Below are positions 35,455 through 45,662 of a stretch of DNA of 64,000 nt, in pieces (the stretch's first letter is position 1; the number at the start of each line of letters is the position of its first letter). Source of the DNA: Pogonophryne albipinna. Lineage: Eukaryota; Chordata; Actinopteri; Perciformes; Artedidraconidae. Below the pieces are notes generated by a model that had not been told where the DNA came from, did no database searches, and saw nothing but the letters and a program-made list of their open reading frames with translations. The translations under genes and the position numbers were made by a program. The stretch covers positions 15,654,107 through 15,718,106 of the forward strand of contig CM053256.1 of assembly GCA_028583405.1 (NCBI GenBank), read 5' to 3'.

Positions 35455-36689
35455 AGGATACCTATCATGCTATATTTGAACAATATATTGTAGGGCCATA
35501 CCTATATAAAGTATATAAATATATATATTTTTTCAAAATACCAAAAAGATCCTGCATTTTAGCCATGCCTCATTTCGCTCTATTTGCTCTTTTCAGCGCT
35601 GTTTTTGCAGGGGGCTGATTCTGTGAGCTGCAGCTGACCACGCCCCCCTGCAGGAGAGGGGAGCGTGCTTTGAGATCAGCTGCTAGGCTGCAGCGGGGAG
35701 AAGAGGGGGAGAAAAAGAGATCTCCGTCCTCCGTGTTTTATTCTTATAGAAGTAAGAAGAGAAGTAATGTGGCAGAAACCCTCCTTTTTACGCAGCGGTC
35801 CAGACATAGACATCAAACGGCGACACATATTCAGTTGCCAGTTACTTTGGCATTAGTGCAGGGATATCTAGATACTTCCCAAGGTTTGACATAATGAGTT
35901 GTGCTACTTTTAAAGCAAGCAACGATGTTTTCAAATCTGTAATCAAAAAGCTCCTCAAAAACACTATCGAAGCAGTTCCTGCCGTTGCTACGTTAGTTCA
36001 AACAGTAACAACGGACTACTTTTCTTAGCGGATGCATGTCAATTTAAATCAATACATACAACTATTTTTTAAATCAATAAAATCATTTTCTAAATCCATA
36101 AAAGCATTTCAATTAATATTGGGAGTCATGTCGTTACTTTGTCGAGAATGTGGCCATGTAATAAGCGGGATAATGTGCACATTGCATAATGTGCCTTCAT
36201 GCCGATCTAGATCCCTCCGCTTTGCGTCGGGCTCCTGATCAGCCTGTCGGTGTTCTTTTCCCCATAATGACCGCGTCGCTGCACATTATCCCTTATATAT
36301 GATTATATAGAGTCATTATTAATTTGTTTTAAAGCAGGAGGCGCAAAAGCTTGCCTCGGGGAGGGAGAAAAAGAGCCACAGCGGAGAATAAACAGAACGG
36401 CAACCATGCAAGGGAAGTCTTTTTAGCTGCTTTTGTGGCAGACTACAGCGCCACTTACAGGCCTGGCATATGTACTACAGCGTCTCCAGCGCTTTCGAGC
36501 ATGATAGTCTGTATCATGCTCGAAAGCGTCTGTATCAGATCCGTTGCAGCCCCTTTTTTAGAGATTTGGGTATGGAGGAAAATAGAGAGGGTTGTGTTTT
36601 CTGACACTTGGTGAGTTCCCTGGAACACCGGGGACACATATTCATGTATAAAAGACGTACAAAAGTGCATTTTGCATGATAGGTCCCCT
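35455..36689. mobile_element. TTAA-flanked nonautonomous element (copy 2, 1235 bp)
   Basis: TTAA at 35451-35454 precedes AGGATACCTATCATGC, and CATGATAGGTCCCCT precedes TTAA at 36690-36693. The ends are inverted and match the 44823-48370 element in opposite orientation: about 160 bp at one end and about 60 bp at the other. The interior is GC-richer (35570-35720) and noncoding. It contains a perfect 17-bp hairpin (36490-36528). Confidence 0.75.
36490..36528. repeat. perfect 17-bp stem, 5-base loop hairpin
   Basis: CGCTTTCGAGCATGATA (36490-36506) pairs exactly with 36512-36528 around the loop GTCTG. It lies inside TTAA copy 2, near the CTGATAC boundary where copies 2 and 3 diverge. Confidence 0.9.
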
Positions 36690-37179
36690 TTAAGAGAAGA
36701 GAAAAAAGGAAAGAAAATTGTTATAATGGGTGATGTAACATTAATGACAGACATAATATGAGGTCCTTGGCACTCAGACTCGAGAGGGATCATTTTGTGA
36801 TCATGGGGCATCACCCTTACAGCATCAGGACAATATCATATGGAGTCAGACACTGGAAGTGTGCTGGAGGCGTTGACTGGGACTGATGGAAGGATGAGAC
36901 TGAAGAATCTCCGAGGAACGAATTAGCCGCTGAGAAATAGTTATATATTAAAAGACAGCAGCATCATAAGAGGGCAACCATGTGACAGAGTGTGTCACTT
37001 TGCTGAAGGATATTTGTGACCAGCTATCCAGGCCAGTCTCTAAAGACGTTCCAAGGTGTAAAAATGCTGATCCCGGATACTGACTGGAATTATTGCTGAT
37101 ATCATGTCTGTCATCCTCTTAAAACACTCCGTCCAGCAATATCAGTCTCAGGAAGAAAGGTTTTTTAACGCTTATTAAA

Positions 37180-37508
37180 AGAAAAACATGCATTCTTGTA
37201 CTCGGGAGGGGACTTTGACAGAGGATTTCTCAAAAAGTACACAGTCAAATTACTTCTATGTATTGTTAGTAGTAGGCTAACTAATACAAAGTCAAACAGT
37301 ATCAATTTCATTAAGAACTAATGGTGAACTTGTCTTTTTATCACTCATCAAAGATAGCAGAAAAACATGCATTATGTACTATGGAGGGGACTTTGACAGA
37401 GGATTACTCAAAGAGTAGCTACACAGTAAAAGTACTTCATTTCATTTCTGGTAGCAGTCAAACTAGTACCGAGTCCAACAGTGTCAGTTTTATTAAGAAC
37501 TTGTGGTA
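37180..37508. repeat. diverged tandem duplication, ~180-bp spacing
   Basis: AGAAAAACATGCATT, GAGGGGACTTTGACAGAGGA and TTAAGAACT recur in the same order from 37180 and from 37359. The two units differ by substitutions and small indels, so the duplication is old. Confidence 0.8.
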
Positions 37509-38420
37509 AAAAACTCTAGAGTATGGGATATCTGGTCACCCAGAGACTGCTGAGTTGACCGCAGTGCAGAATCGCTGAATAGTTTAAATCTCCTAACAAT
37601 GTTGTCCATTTTAGACATAGGCCTATTATATTTACATCCCTTAATAACATTCATTTTCTGGGCTCAATGTGTGTCTTGGCTGTTTTCGTTGTGAAAACAA
37701 ATGGACCGTAGATTGACCGTCCTCATCTGCGCTCTTATTTTTGAAAGACAACTTCCGGTAGCAGAATATGAAAAAACTGGGTTTTTTTTTGTTTCTGTTT
37801 TCTAGTGATTTTATTTTTTGTTTTAAGAAGTAGAAAATGAAAATCATCCCGTTTTTTAAGTTTAGTAAATCCCTTTTTGACCATGATAAAGAAAAATGCC
37901 TTGTATTTCAATTTTGGTTTTTCAATTTTAAAACGAAAATCAAAAATCCAGTCATTTTTTGTTTTTGAATATCCATTTGTGAAAAGAAAATCCAATGACC
38001 AAAACATACACTGACCGAGCTTGTGCCTCTTCGGTGGGTGCTAACACTTAACCATAAACGTTATCGTTTACTTTCTCCGTCTTTATATGTAGTAGATCAC
38101 TTTTCTCCCATAATCTCCGTCACGTTGTTTCCATAGCAACAACAACTTCCTGTCAACAGCGCTAACTCTCCTTCAAAATAAAAGCATGTCCATACAAAAT
38201 AGAAAGCCAAGCCAGATTACACTTAAGACATATACAACTGCAAGGAAAGTAACAAACACAATGCAATATCCTTTTCAATTTCAAAGAACACAAATTGGGT
38301 TATATTAACAAATAACTATAAAACAACAATACTGTAGAATAACAAAATGAATGCCGTGAATAAAACCGAAATACACGTGTTGAAACGGTTCGCTGCTGAT
38401 TACTACGCCCCCCCCAGCCC

Positions 38421-38422
<2 letters not shown>

Positions 38423-38508
<86 letters not shown>
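38423..38508. repeat. (AC)n microsatellite
   Basis: About 42 AC units, preceded by a short C-rich run. Confidence 0.97.
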
Positions 38509-38512
<4 letters not shown>

Positions 38513-38524
38513 CTCCAGGATGCT

Positions 38525-38835
38525 TGTCCAACCCTCTGGACCTGTTCTTCGTCAGATAAAAGATTAGTCAACAGTTTTTGTGCACATTCTGTTCTAACAA
38601 CTTCTCACATAATTGCCTGATGGCCATGCTTTGCAAAAATAACCAAATCCCTTCCCCTGCCATTGGCTGCATCGCCATACCTATGCAAATCTTATGCAAA
38701 TTTCATTTCCCAGAGATTTCCCAATAGCTGCATTCCTTTCTGTTGTAGATATTTTTGTGCACGTAAATGCTGAGTCATTAAAGGTTACCCCAGGCTACTT
38801 CCCCACACTGATGGAAAAACACAAACTGTGGAGCC
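38525..38835. promoter_or_regulatory. enhancer-like block with one inverted-orientation octamer pair
   Basis: ATGCAAAT occurs at 38683-38690 and 38694-38701, again 11 bp between starts. This is the same spacing as the two pairs at 19.4-19.6 kb, on the other strand. The flanks are non-repetitive. They include CCATTGGCTGC and TGAGTCATTAAAGG (AP-1-like and homeodomain-like). Regulatory role is inferred. Confidence 0.42.
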
Positions 38836-38839
38836 AATA

Positions 38840-40180
38840 CATTATTAACTTAACATATCCCTAAAAGGATATCTACTCAAGACTCAAAATACATCTTCTG
38901 TGTGGCTGAAGGCCGTACTTTTAACTGCTTCATTTTCCACTGCCTTATGCATACGTTTTATTCAGGACAAAATTGAACAATATTCTTTCAATATGTAAAC
39001 ATATCTGGCTTTTAGTAAAGCACAATTGTGTATCTTCTATATTCAGAGTCATTGTTAAGAACATTATTACCACTGATGTTGCAAGAGTTGTTGTTTATGA
39101 GCTAGGACAATGCAATCTTTTTTGAAAATGGAGTCTAGCAGTTGTTGCTTGATACATGAGATAAAAGGTCACTCATAAACTGCTGAAACCAAGAGTGTGA
39201 CAGCCATCGTCAGTGCAGTCTGTAAACTGTGGTTTTATTTTGCTAAATGATTTTCATGGAGGAATAATACTGTCTCCATGCAGTAGTTTGTGGTGGCAAC
39301 TGTTTAGATAGGGTTGGGGTTCCACAAAAAACACTCGCCTCCCTCATTGGCTCAAATTCCTCTTTGCTTTTACCCGACAATTGTAGCAATTTTAAACAAA
39401 CATGATGGTCCACAGAAGGCCCGTACCACAGCTGTAGCCCCCAGGGATGAGACTGTAACTGTAACGTGTGATGCTGAAATGCTTTGAAAACACCACCACT
39501 AAGTTTTGCTTATTTAAAATATTATTGTCTTCTAGAAAAAAATTGAAACGAGTTAGAAATGCTTTAAAACACATACCTTTTAAACAAGCTGAAACCTTTG
39601 AGTTGTTGACCTTGGCTTTTGTCTTGTACATTGTGTTTGTGAAACTCACTGGCACTAGTAGAGACAACAGTCTGTGGTGTGCAGCTGCCACCAGTGTGAA
39701 CGGAAACAGATCTTTCCATTTTCTCATACTGAAGTTTAATTAAATCAACCCTTACCCCCTGTCTGTGGAGAGACTGCTTTACTTGCATGATACAGTGTGT
39801 ATCTTCTATGCTGATCTCATGCTGGATCAAGAACAGCTGCTGCCATTGTCCCTTTTAACTGAAAGGGCCATTGAGGTTAAAAGACACAAATACCAGACAA
39901 TTAGTCATTAGTATGAGCATTTGGACGGAGTCCATGGCTGCCTTGCTTCAGTGAGGAAAACAAGGATTTGGAAATCATGGGAACAAGAGCTAGCTAGTTG
40001 TATAACACGTGTCATGGGCCAGCACAGTTAGTAAGTAAGTGGAGACTCCCCCTATTTATGGGATCACTATTTTATATAATGCTCAAACTACTGATAAATT
40101 ACCAAAGTATCAGGTACTTTAACATTTATTTACTCACGTTATTTAATCTGTGTATTCGTATATAAATAGTTGTCGGTTGC
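38840..40180. other. intronic DNA, no gene seen
   Basis: AT-rich DNA with no recognisable exon or transposon end. Confidence 0.55.
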
Positions 40181-40181
40181 T

Positions 40182-40183
40182 GC

Positions 40184-40227
<44 letters not shown>
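40182..40227. repeat. (TA)n microsatellite
   Basis: About 22 TA units directly before the Tc1 remnant. TA-rich DNA is also the Tc1 target. Confidence 0.95.
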
Positions 40228-40232
<5 letters not shown>

Positions 40233-40725
40233 CACAGGTGCATCTCAATAAATTAGAATATCGTGGAAAAGTTTATTTATTTCATTAATTCAATTCAAAA
40301 AGTGAAACTCATATTATATGGATTCATTACACACAAAGTAAAATATTTCATGGCTTTATTTGTTTTAATCTTGATGATTACGGCTTACAGCTAATGAAAA
40401 CACAGAAATCAGTATCTCAGAAAATTATAATATTACATCAGACCAATACAAAAAATGATTTTTAATACAGAAATGTCGGCCTTCTGAAAAGTATGTTCAT
40501 GTGTATGCACTCAGTACTTGGTTGGCCACACTGCCAAAAGTACTAAGACCTGGTTTAGTGACCATGGAATTACTGCGCTTGATTGGCCAGCAAACTCGCC
40601 TGACCTTATTGTCAAGAGGAAGATGAGAGACACGAGACCCAACAATGCAGACGAGCTGAAGGCCGCTATCAAAGCACCCTGGGCTTCCATCACACTTCAG
40701 CAAAACCTTATAATTATAAACCAGC
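40233..40725 (+). mobile_element. Tc1-like element, truncated and internally deleted
   Basis: The left end CACAGGTGCATCTCAATAAA after TA is a terminal repeat I recognise from teleost Tc1-like elements. It is followed by typical subterminal DNA to about 40490. The transposase 5-prime half is missing, and a C-terminal piece follows directly. I do not find the right inverted repeat. Confidence 0.8.
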
Positions 40726-40739
40726 TCCTTTTGGTTTGA
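40518..40739 (+). pseudogene. Tc1-like transposase C-terminal fragment
   Basis: The frame gives HTAKSTKTWFSDHGITALDW, PANSPDL, then IVKRKMRDTRPNNADELKAA. In the family, NPIENLWG stands between PDL and IVKR. Here it is deleted, removing the catalytic Glu. The final residues after ITLQQ are not transposase-like. Confidence 0.85.
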
Positions 40740-41234
40740 CTGTTTTCTGTAGTTTTTTTGTCTTTATAGTTTGTAGCTATGTACTTGTAAGTTGTGCTGA
40801 CTCTGTAAATAGGATTGTTTTGCAGATGGTGTGTGTGTGTGTTAAATTGATGGAGTGCTTGTTGTTGTTGGTCTGGAAAGCCTCCCTGGGGACAGAGAGG
40901 AGACAGCAACCACACAGCTGTGACCCCTCCCACTAGTATATGCGCCTGTGTGTATGTAGTGGTTGCCTATACAAATAAAGGTAGGCATACTGGGCACCCT
41001 CTGCCAGCTGAACTTATTCTCTACTTGTCTTGTCTCTTTCTCTTATTGTCACGTCCCCCCAGAAGAAAGGATGACTCCCCGCAAAACACAAAGGCCCAAA
41101 CAAACAAACTCAAAACAAACACATGAGTCATGTCCTACCAGTGTGACTCAATTCATTCTAGTGCTTTTACAAGACCTGCAGCTGTGCTACAGTTATTATG
41201 AGACTTCATCAAATCATGCAAACTCACCTCAAAG

Positions 41235-41880
41235 CAGTGTTGTAGTCAAGTCACCAGGTCTCGAGTCTGAGTCACGCGAGTCCACCACTCTTCTAAAGTC
41301 TAATATAAAGTCTAATAATTCCAACTATTCAAACTTACAGACACCCACATTATTTCCCAAGTGGTCAACTTTCACACTGCATCATTATCATTAATGTCCT
41401 TATGTTTTATGCCGGCAAAATAAATCACTCTGATTGGCTGTTCAGCATAGCGAATCAGTGCATGAGAAGCAAAACGGAAGTGAGGTACGCAAACAAACGA
41501 TTAAGAAGGCACACACAGACGGCTATTATTTTTCAAGGGCTGATACCGCCAGTACCGCGCTAAACATGTTTTCGATTATAAGTCGTTATGTGAAACAGTC
41601 TGTGAAACAGTCTGTGATGGACGAGAGTGAAAATGGAACGCACACTATTTATTGTTTGTATACATCACGCAGTCTGTCTTCCGGTTGCCTCCTTTGAAGG
41701 ACGAATACACAGAGTTATTGCCACTCACGCATGCGCAGTGCGTACGTGCTACTTGGCTGAAGTCTTTGCGGTGTGTTCCAGTGCGACTTTCTGGCCAAGA
41801 CGCAGGAGACGTGAGGCGACACAACAGTCGAGTCCGTCGGGACGTATTCCTTGGTGTCAGTTTGGTGTGTCAGGGCCTTA
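41235..41880. mobile_element. probable hAT-like nonautonomous element (ends uncertain)
   Basis: CAGTGTTGTAGTCAAGTCAC at 41235 is a hAT-type start that I know from dispersed fish repeats with ACCAGGTCTCGAGTC following. GC-rich sequence with CpG-containing words continues to about 41880. No right end or target duplication could be fixed. Confidence 0.4.
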
Positions 41881-41935
41881 AGTTGTTTATGGTTCAGTCA
41901 AAAATATCATAAATGCTTTTGTAAATGGTCTGAAA

Positions 41936-41966
41936 ACTGTGTGTGTTTGTGTGTGTGTGTGTAGGT
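41936..41966. repeat. short TG run
   Basis: Interrupted GT dinucleotide run. Confidence 0.8.
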
Positions 41967-42216
41967 ATGTGTATACTATTTTTAAAGACTTGTGTATCGA
42001 GAAGAACAATTTACCTAAGGCAAGGTGTGGTTAATAAATTCCCCTTTCTCCGCATCCTGGGACCTGCTGTGTGTGTGTTACAGTGCTGGTGTGTATCACG
42101 CTAACTGTAGGAAATACAGTGTGAGTGGGGTGTGTGTATGCTTGACTGCAGCAGGGAAGTGGATTCTAAGTGAAATATCTGGTTCAGTGTGGCGTAAAGG
42201 AGCAGGCTTCTACCTC

Positions 42217-42262
42217 CCCACCACCGCCATGCCATACGTGGGTATGGCATGGCGGTGGTGGG
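42217..42262. repeat. perfect 21-bp stem, 4-base loop hairpin
   Basis: The arm 42217-42237 (starting CCCACCACCGCC, ending GCCATAC) is the exact reverse complement of 42242-42262, around a GTGG loop. Pairing stops abruptly outside the arms. It could be a cruciform or replication-slippage product, a MITE core or a short hairpin transcript. Nothing nearby decides between these. Confidence 0.9.
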
Positions 42263-42574
42263 ATTATCTGTCTGTGTGTGACGGCTTTTCTCGCAGTGCC
42301 ATGCAAAGCCTGCCACCATCGTCTGGAGCTGCAGGCGGGCTTAACATCACACAGCTGTGTGTGTGTGTGTTCGATTGAACGCATGTGTAAATGACCCTTT
42401 TAGTTTAAGTAACTGGACAAAAGGTCAAAAATAGGCATTTTGTAATGATATTTTTTAGTTATTACTAACTTCTGGCCCCTTGGTGGGGTCCCATGCAAAT
42501 TCACCAAGGTCACAGCCTATAGATATACATGTTATTATCCAGCATGCACACCCTGTTTTATAAAAGACATGTCT

Positions 42575-42832
42575 AGCCGCAGCCAAAGTATCTCAGTCTG
42601 TAGGTACTTGGCCTTGGAACCGAAGGGTTGCCAGTTCAAGTCCAGATCGAAAAAAACAAAATCACGTAGTTTGCCTTGAGCAAGGCACCGGACCCCCAAC
42701 TGGCGCCTCTTCACTCTGGCACCTCTCTAAATGCATGTGTATTTGTACTGTGTGTGTATTAAATGATGTTTAAACAGTGGAAAACTGATTTTACCCCAAG
42801 GGGAATCAATAAAGTTCAATCTTAATCTTGCA
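42575..42832 (+). mobile_element. tRNA-derived SINE
   Basis: The head carries polymerase III promoter elements: an A-box-like TATCTCAGTCTGTAGG at 42589-42604 and a B-box AGTTCAAGTCC at 42633-42643. A body follows with GAGCAAGGCACCGGACCCCC, then a LINE-like tail with CCAAGGGGAATCAATAAAG and loose TTCAATCTTAATC repeats. This is a common percomorph SINE layout, inserted about 600 bp upstream of the cdkal1 exon. Confidence 0.82.
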
Positions 42833-42835
42833 TCT

Positions 42836-43422
42836 TTTTCTATACTAATGAAAACAACTGTTAACTTTCACAACTTTATTAAGACAGCACATTGATAAAC
42901 AGCTGTTGGTGCTATAATATTAGCTATAATTAAAAGAAGTAAAGTAAAAAATATAAAATATTATTTGAGTCAAGGCATAGGGAAATAAATTAAAGTGCCA
43001 CAACAAACAAAGTCTAGTTAACACACATAAACATTTAATGTAACCTTAAAATGTTGCCTATATCTACCACTCCGAAACATGGCTTCATTTACGTACATGG
43101 AATGAAGACAGTATTGTTTTGATATTATCATGTGTGAAGGAGACAGTGTTGTTCTTTTGAAAGAGAGGTTCATTTCGTTTACAGTTTAGAGTCTTGTTTA
43201 AACGACCGATACGTGAGAACATTTTGGTGTGACATTTTGAGGACATAATAATGACCCACTGCATTCTTCACACAGGAACTATGCCAGAAACCAATTAATT
43301 ATTTTTCCCTTTTTTTCGGTTTCCCTATGCTTTGTTGAATCCATTGTTGTACAATTTATTCTGTGTCATTTTTCATTGGTATGATCTTAATATTCTAGTG
43401 ATTGTCATGAAAAATAAAAATG
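42836..43422. other. intronic DNA upstream of the exon
   Basis: AT-rich DNA with no repeat ends recognised. It leads into the splice acceptor. Confidence 0.6.
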
Positions 43423-43442
43423 TACTTTCTCTCTTTCTACAG
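43423..43442 (+). other. cdkal1: splice acceptor of the cdkal1 exon
   Basis: A pyrimidine-rich run (TTTCTCTCTTTCTACAG) ends in AG directly before the CDKAL1 reading frame. It fixes the exon start. Confidence 0.88.
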
Positions 43443-43527
43443 ATGACCCAACTGATGCAGACCTGTGGGTGCTCAACAGCTGTACCGTGAAAAACCCAGC
43501 AGAGGACCACTTCAGGAACTCAATCAA
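43443..43527 (+). CDS. cdkal1: cdkal1 internal coding exon (partial gene)
   Basis: This is the only host exon I can support. The 85-bp exon holds 27 complete codons, DPTDADLW followed by VLNSC and [14 protein letters not shown]. The intron upstream splits a codon after its first base, and the last two exon bases (AA) need one base from the next exon. The peptide matches the N-terminal MTTase (UPF0004) domain of CDKAL1, a radical-SAM enzyme that adds a methylthio group to t6A37 of cytosolic tRNA(Lys)UUU. The Cys in NSC is one of the three family cysteines that bind the N-terminal 4Fe-4S cluster. The paralogue CDK5RAP1 has a different sequence at this point. The exon is preceded by a pyrimidine-rich tract ending in AG at 43441-43442 and followed by GTAATG at 43528. 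I did not find the neighbouring exons (WGCSHN upstream, AGCVPQ downstream) in the window, which fits the very large introns of this gene. Confidence 0.94.
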
Positions 43528-43533
43528 GTAATG
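43528..43533 (+). other. cdkal1: splice donor of the cdkal1 exon
   Basis: GTAATG directly follows the last two exon bases AA. It matches the GT donor rule and ends the frame at the expected Lys codon, giving a phase-2 intron. Confidence 0.85.
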
Positions 43534-44100
43534 ACAAAACATTTTCCACACAAACACTATCTCCTATTTTCTATTTTATCTTGGCAGTAGAAAACGGTTA
43601 ATTTGGTAAAGGATATTCGTAAGGGCTAGTTTGATTGGCTTGTTCAATGAGAAGCAGTAGATAAGAAAACAAACAACAAATCTGAATTATCTAGATGTAG
43701 CTTTTCCATTTTGCTTTTACCTTCCCCTTTAAGTTATATTAAGTTGCTATATGTTTGAGTAGATTGAGTCATTTTGTATGAGATTAAATGATTTAGTCAG
43801 AATAATACAATATTATTTTGCACACTACAAAAAGCCTGCTCAAATTATAACAGCTTCACCCATCAACAAATATAGAGATACACACATACGATTAAAATAG
43901 AATAAAGTGATTTAGGTTCTAGAATATATTTTGCTTTTCCTCACCACAACACCAAGTGAAGCTAAGAGAAAATAATTTGTATGCATTTTATACTTTTCTC
44001 ATGCACAACATGTGCTTGTCTTTTTGTTTGTGTGTTACAGTCCATGTTTTCAGCGTGTTGCTCAATGTCAGTTTCCACCTACTCACTGTTACGCACGCAG
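43534..44100. other. intronic DNA downstream of the exon
   Basis: AT-rich DNA with no gene seen. Confidence 0.6.
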
Positions 44101-44204
<104 letters not shown>

Positions 44205-44552
44205 GAGGGCGAGTAAGAGGGAGAAAGACATATTTGCATAAACACAGGAAATTAAGATGGAAACGGTTTTGCATTTTGATTAATATAAATCCATCAGGGG
44301 CACACACACCTGGCGTGTGTGTGTATTTGTGGGAGGGAGAGAGAACGGAGTCACTGGGTTGACTAAATCATGAATTTGCTATTGAAAACAGTTCTTAGAT
44401 TCACTTCTCATTCAGCTCATTACAGACTGAAAGCAGATGATATCATCATTATTCTATCTTGTGATCTTAATAACTTTTCAATGTAGTCACTATTATCGGA
44501 TACATCTTTAAAAGTAATTTTACTGTAAAGTTTTAAATAACATGGGTTAGAA

Positions 44553-44575
44553 CAGTGTTTTTCAACCTTTTTTAG
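44553..44575 (+). mobile_element. hAT-type terminus
   Basis: CAGTGTTTTTCAACCTTTTT is a hAT-type end. It resembles the inverted end at 47905-47929 (reads CAGTGTTTCCCAACC in reverse), but the TTAA element starting at 44823 lies between them. Pairing of the two ends is therefore uncertain. Confidence 0.45.
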
Positions 44576-45109
44576 GAAAACTAACAACCAAAATGTTACT
44601 AAATGATATATTGTAGCCTAATACAGCATATATGTAATGATCATTTAATGACAAGTCTCTCAATTTGGCTGCAAGTTCAGCTCCTAATATAAGTAGTTAG
44701 CTTTGAGAGCCCTCTCTTTGTGGTTTTTCTCCTAAAAGTTTCCCGTTTCTCGCAGGCAAACTAAATAGTCTATGTTTTAGTTTTGAAGTGACGGGTGTTT
44801 TGTTTGGAATTTACGTTTTTAAAGGGGACCTATCATTCAAAATGCACTTTTGTACGTCTTTTATACATGAATATTTGTCCCCGGTGTGTCAGGGAACTCA
44901 CCAAATGTCAGAAAACACAACCCTCTCTCTTTTCCTCCATACCCAAATCCCTAAAAACGGGGCTGCAACGGATCTGATACAAAGTCACATGGTCACACAG
45001 GTTGGCAGTTTATTGACGTAAAGCTTTAGTTCTGAGGTCTGACATCATCACTTCATTCCCATTGTAACATTAAGTTAACAAAGCACTGAAGAATCTGCTA
45101 CAAAACTAA

Positions 45110-45215
45110 GATAAGATGAGATGAGATGAGATGAGATACGATGCGATACGATATGATACAATCAGATGAGATATTCCTTTATTGATCCCCTTGGGTAAAT
45201 GTGGGTGTCATAGCA
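45110..45215 (-). repeat. retroposon 3-prime tail with (GATGA)n
   Basis: On the minus strand: ACCCAAGGGGATCAATAAAG, then ATCTCATC-type repeats (45117-45175 on plus). Same tail class as the SINE at 42575, opposite orientation. Confidence 0.65.
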
Positions 45216-45345
45216 GCATGGGGGAGGGGGGTATAGGTATGGGCAGGGTAATAGCAGAAAGAAAGAAATATAGAATTAGATCTGAATATAAAAAGATGAG
45301 AAAAATGTGAGAGGGATATAATAACCATATACCGTAATAATCAAA

Positions 45346-45359
45346 TGTGTGTGTGTGTC

Positions 45360-45409
<50 letters not shown>
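45346..45409. repeat. (TG)n microsatellite
   Basis: About 30 TG units with one CTGC interruption near 45359. Confidence 0.95.
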
Positions 45410-45413
<4 letters not shown>

Positions 45414-45662
45414 GGCAGCACATATCAGACCCGGGCCGGGGGGCGGGGCCTGGATACGGCCCTGTGTGTAGCTAAGGTGAAACCTGGGAGTGGAAGAAGG
45501 AGAGAAGTGACGAGGAGAGATAGAGAAGAGGAGGATATTTTTGTCTGTGTGACCCAATGCGACAATTGATGTGACACTTAAATCATATTCAATCATAACT
45601 AATCATATACATTATAATAGCCATTGTTTAAAGACTTAAAAAAAAAAGTAAGGTAACACCAA

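Larger units (their letters stand above)
34787..38022. repeat. ~75-bp inverted repeat pair 3.1 kb apart
   Basis: The block 34787-34860 (with GTTTTGGTCATTGGATTTTC and GGATATTCAAAAACAAAAAA) is the reverse complement of 37945-38022 with few mismatches. The TTAA-flanked element 35455-36689 lies between the two copies. Confidence 0.8.

Noticed and set aside
35640..35760. GC-rich patch considered as a promoter or CpG island
   Set aside because: It is inside a TTAA-flanked transposon copy and no gene starts nearby.
42589..42643. Possible tRNA gene with A and B boxes
   Set aside because: The boxes belong to a tRNA-derived SINE with a LINE-like tail. A full cloverleaf with acceptor stem is not visible.
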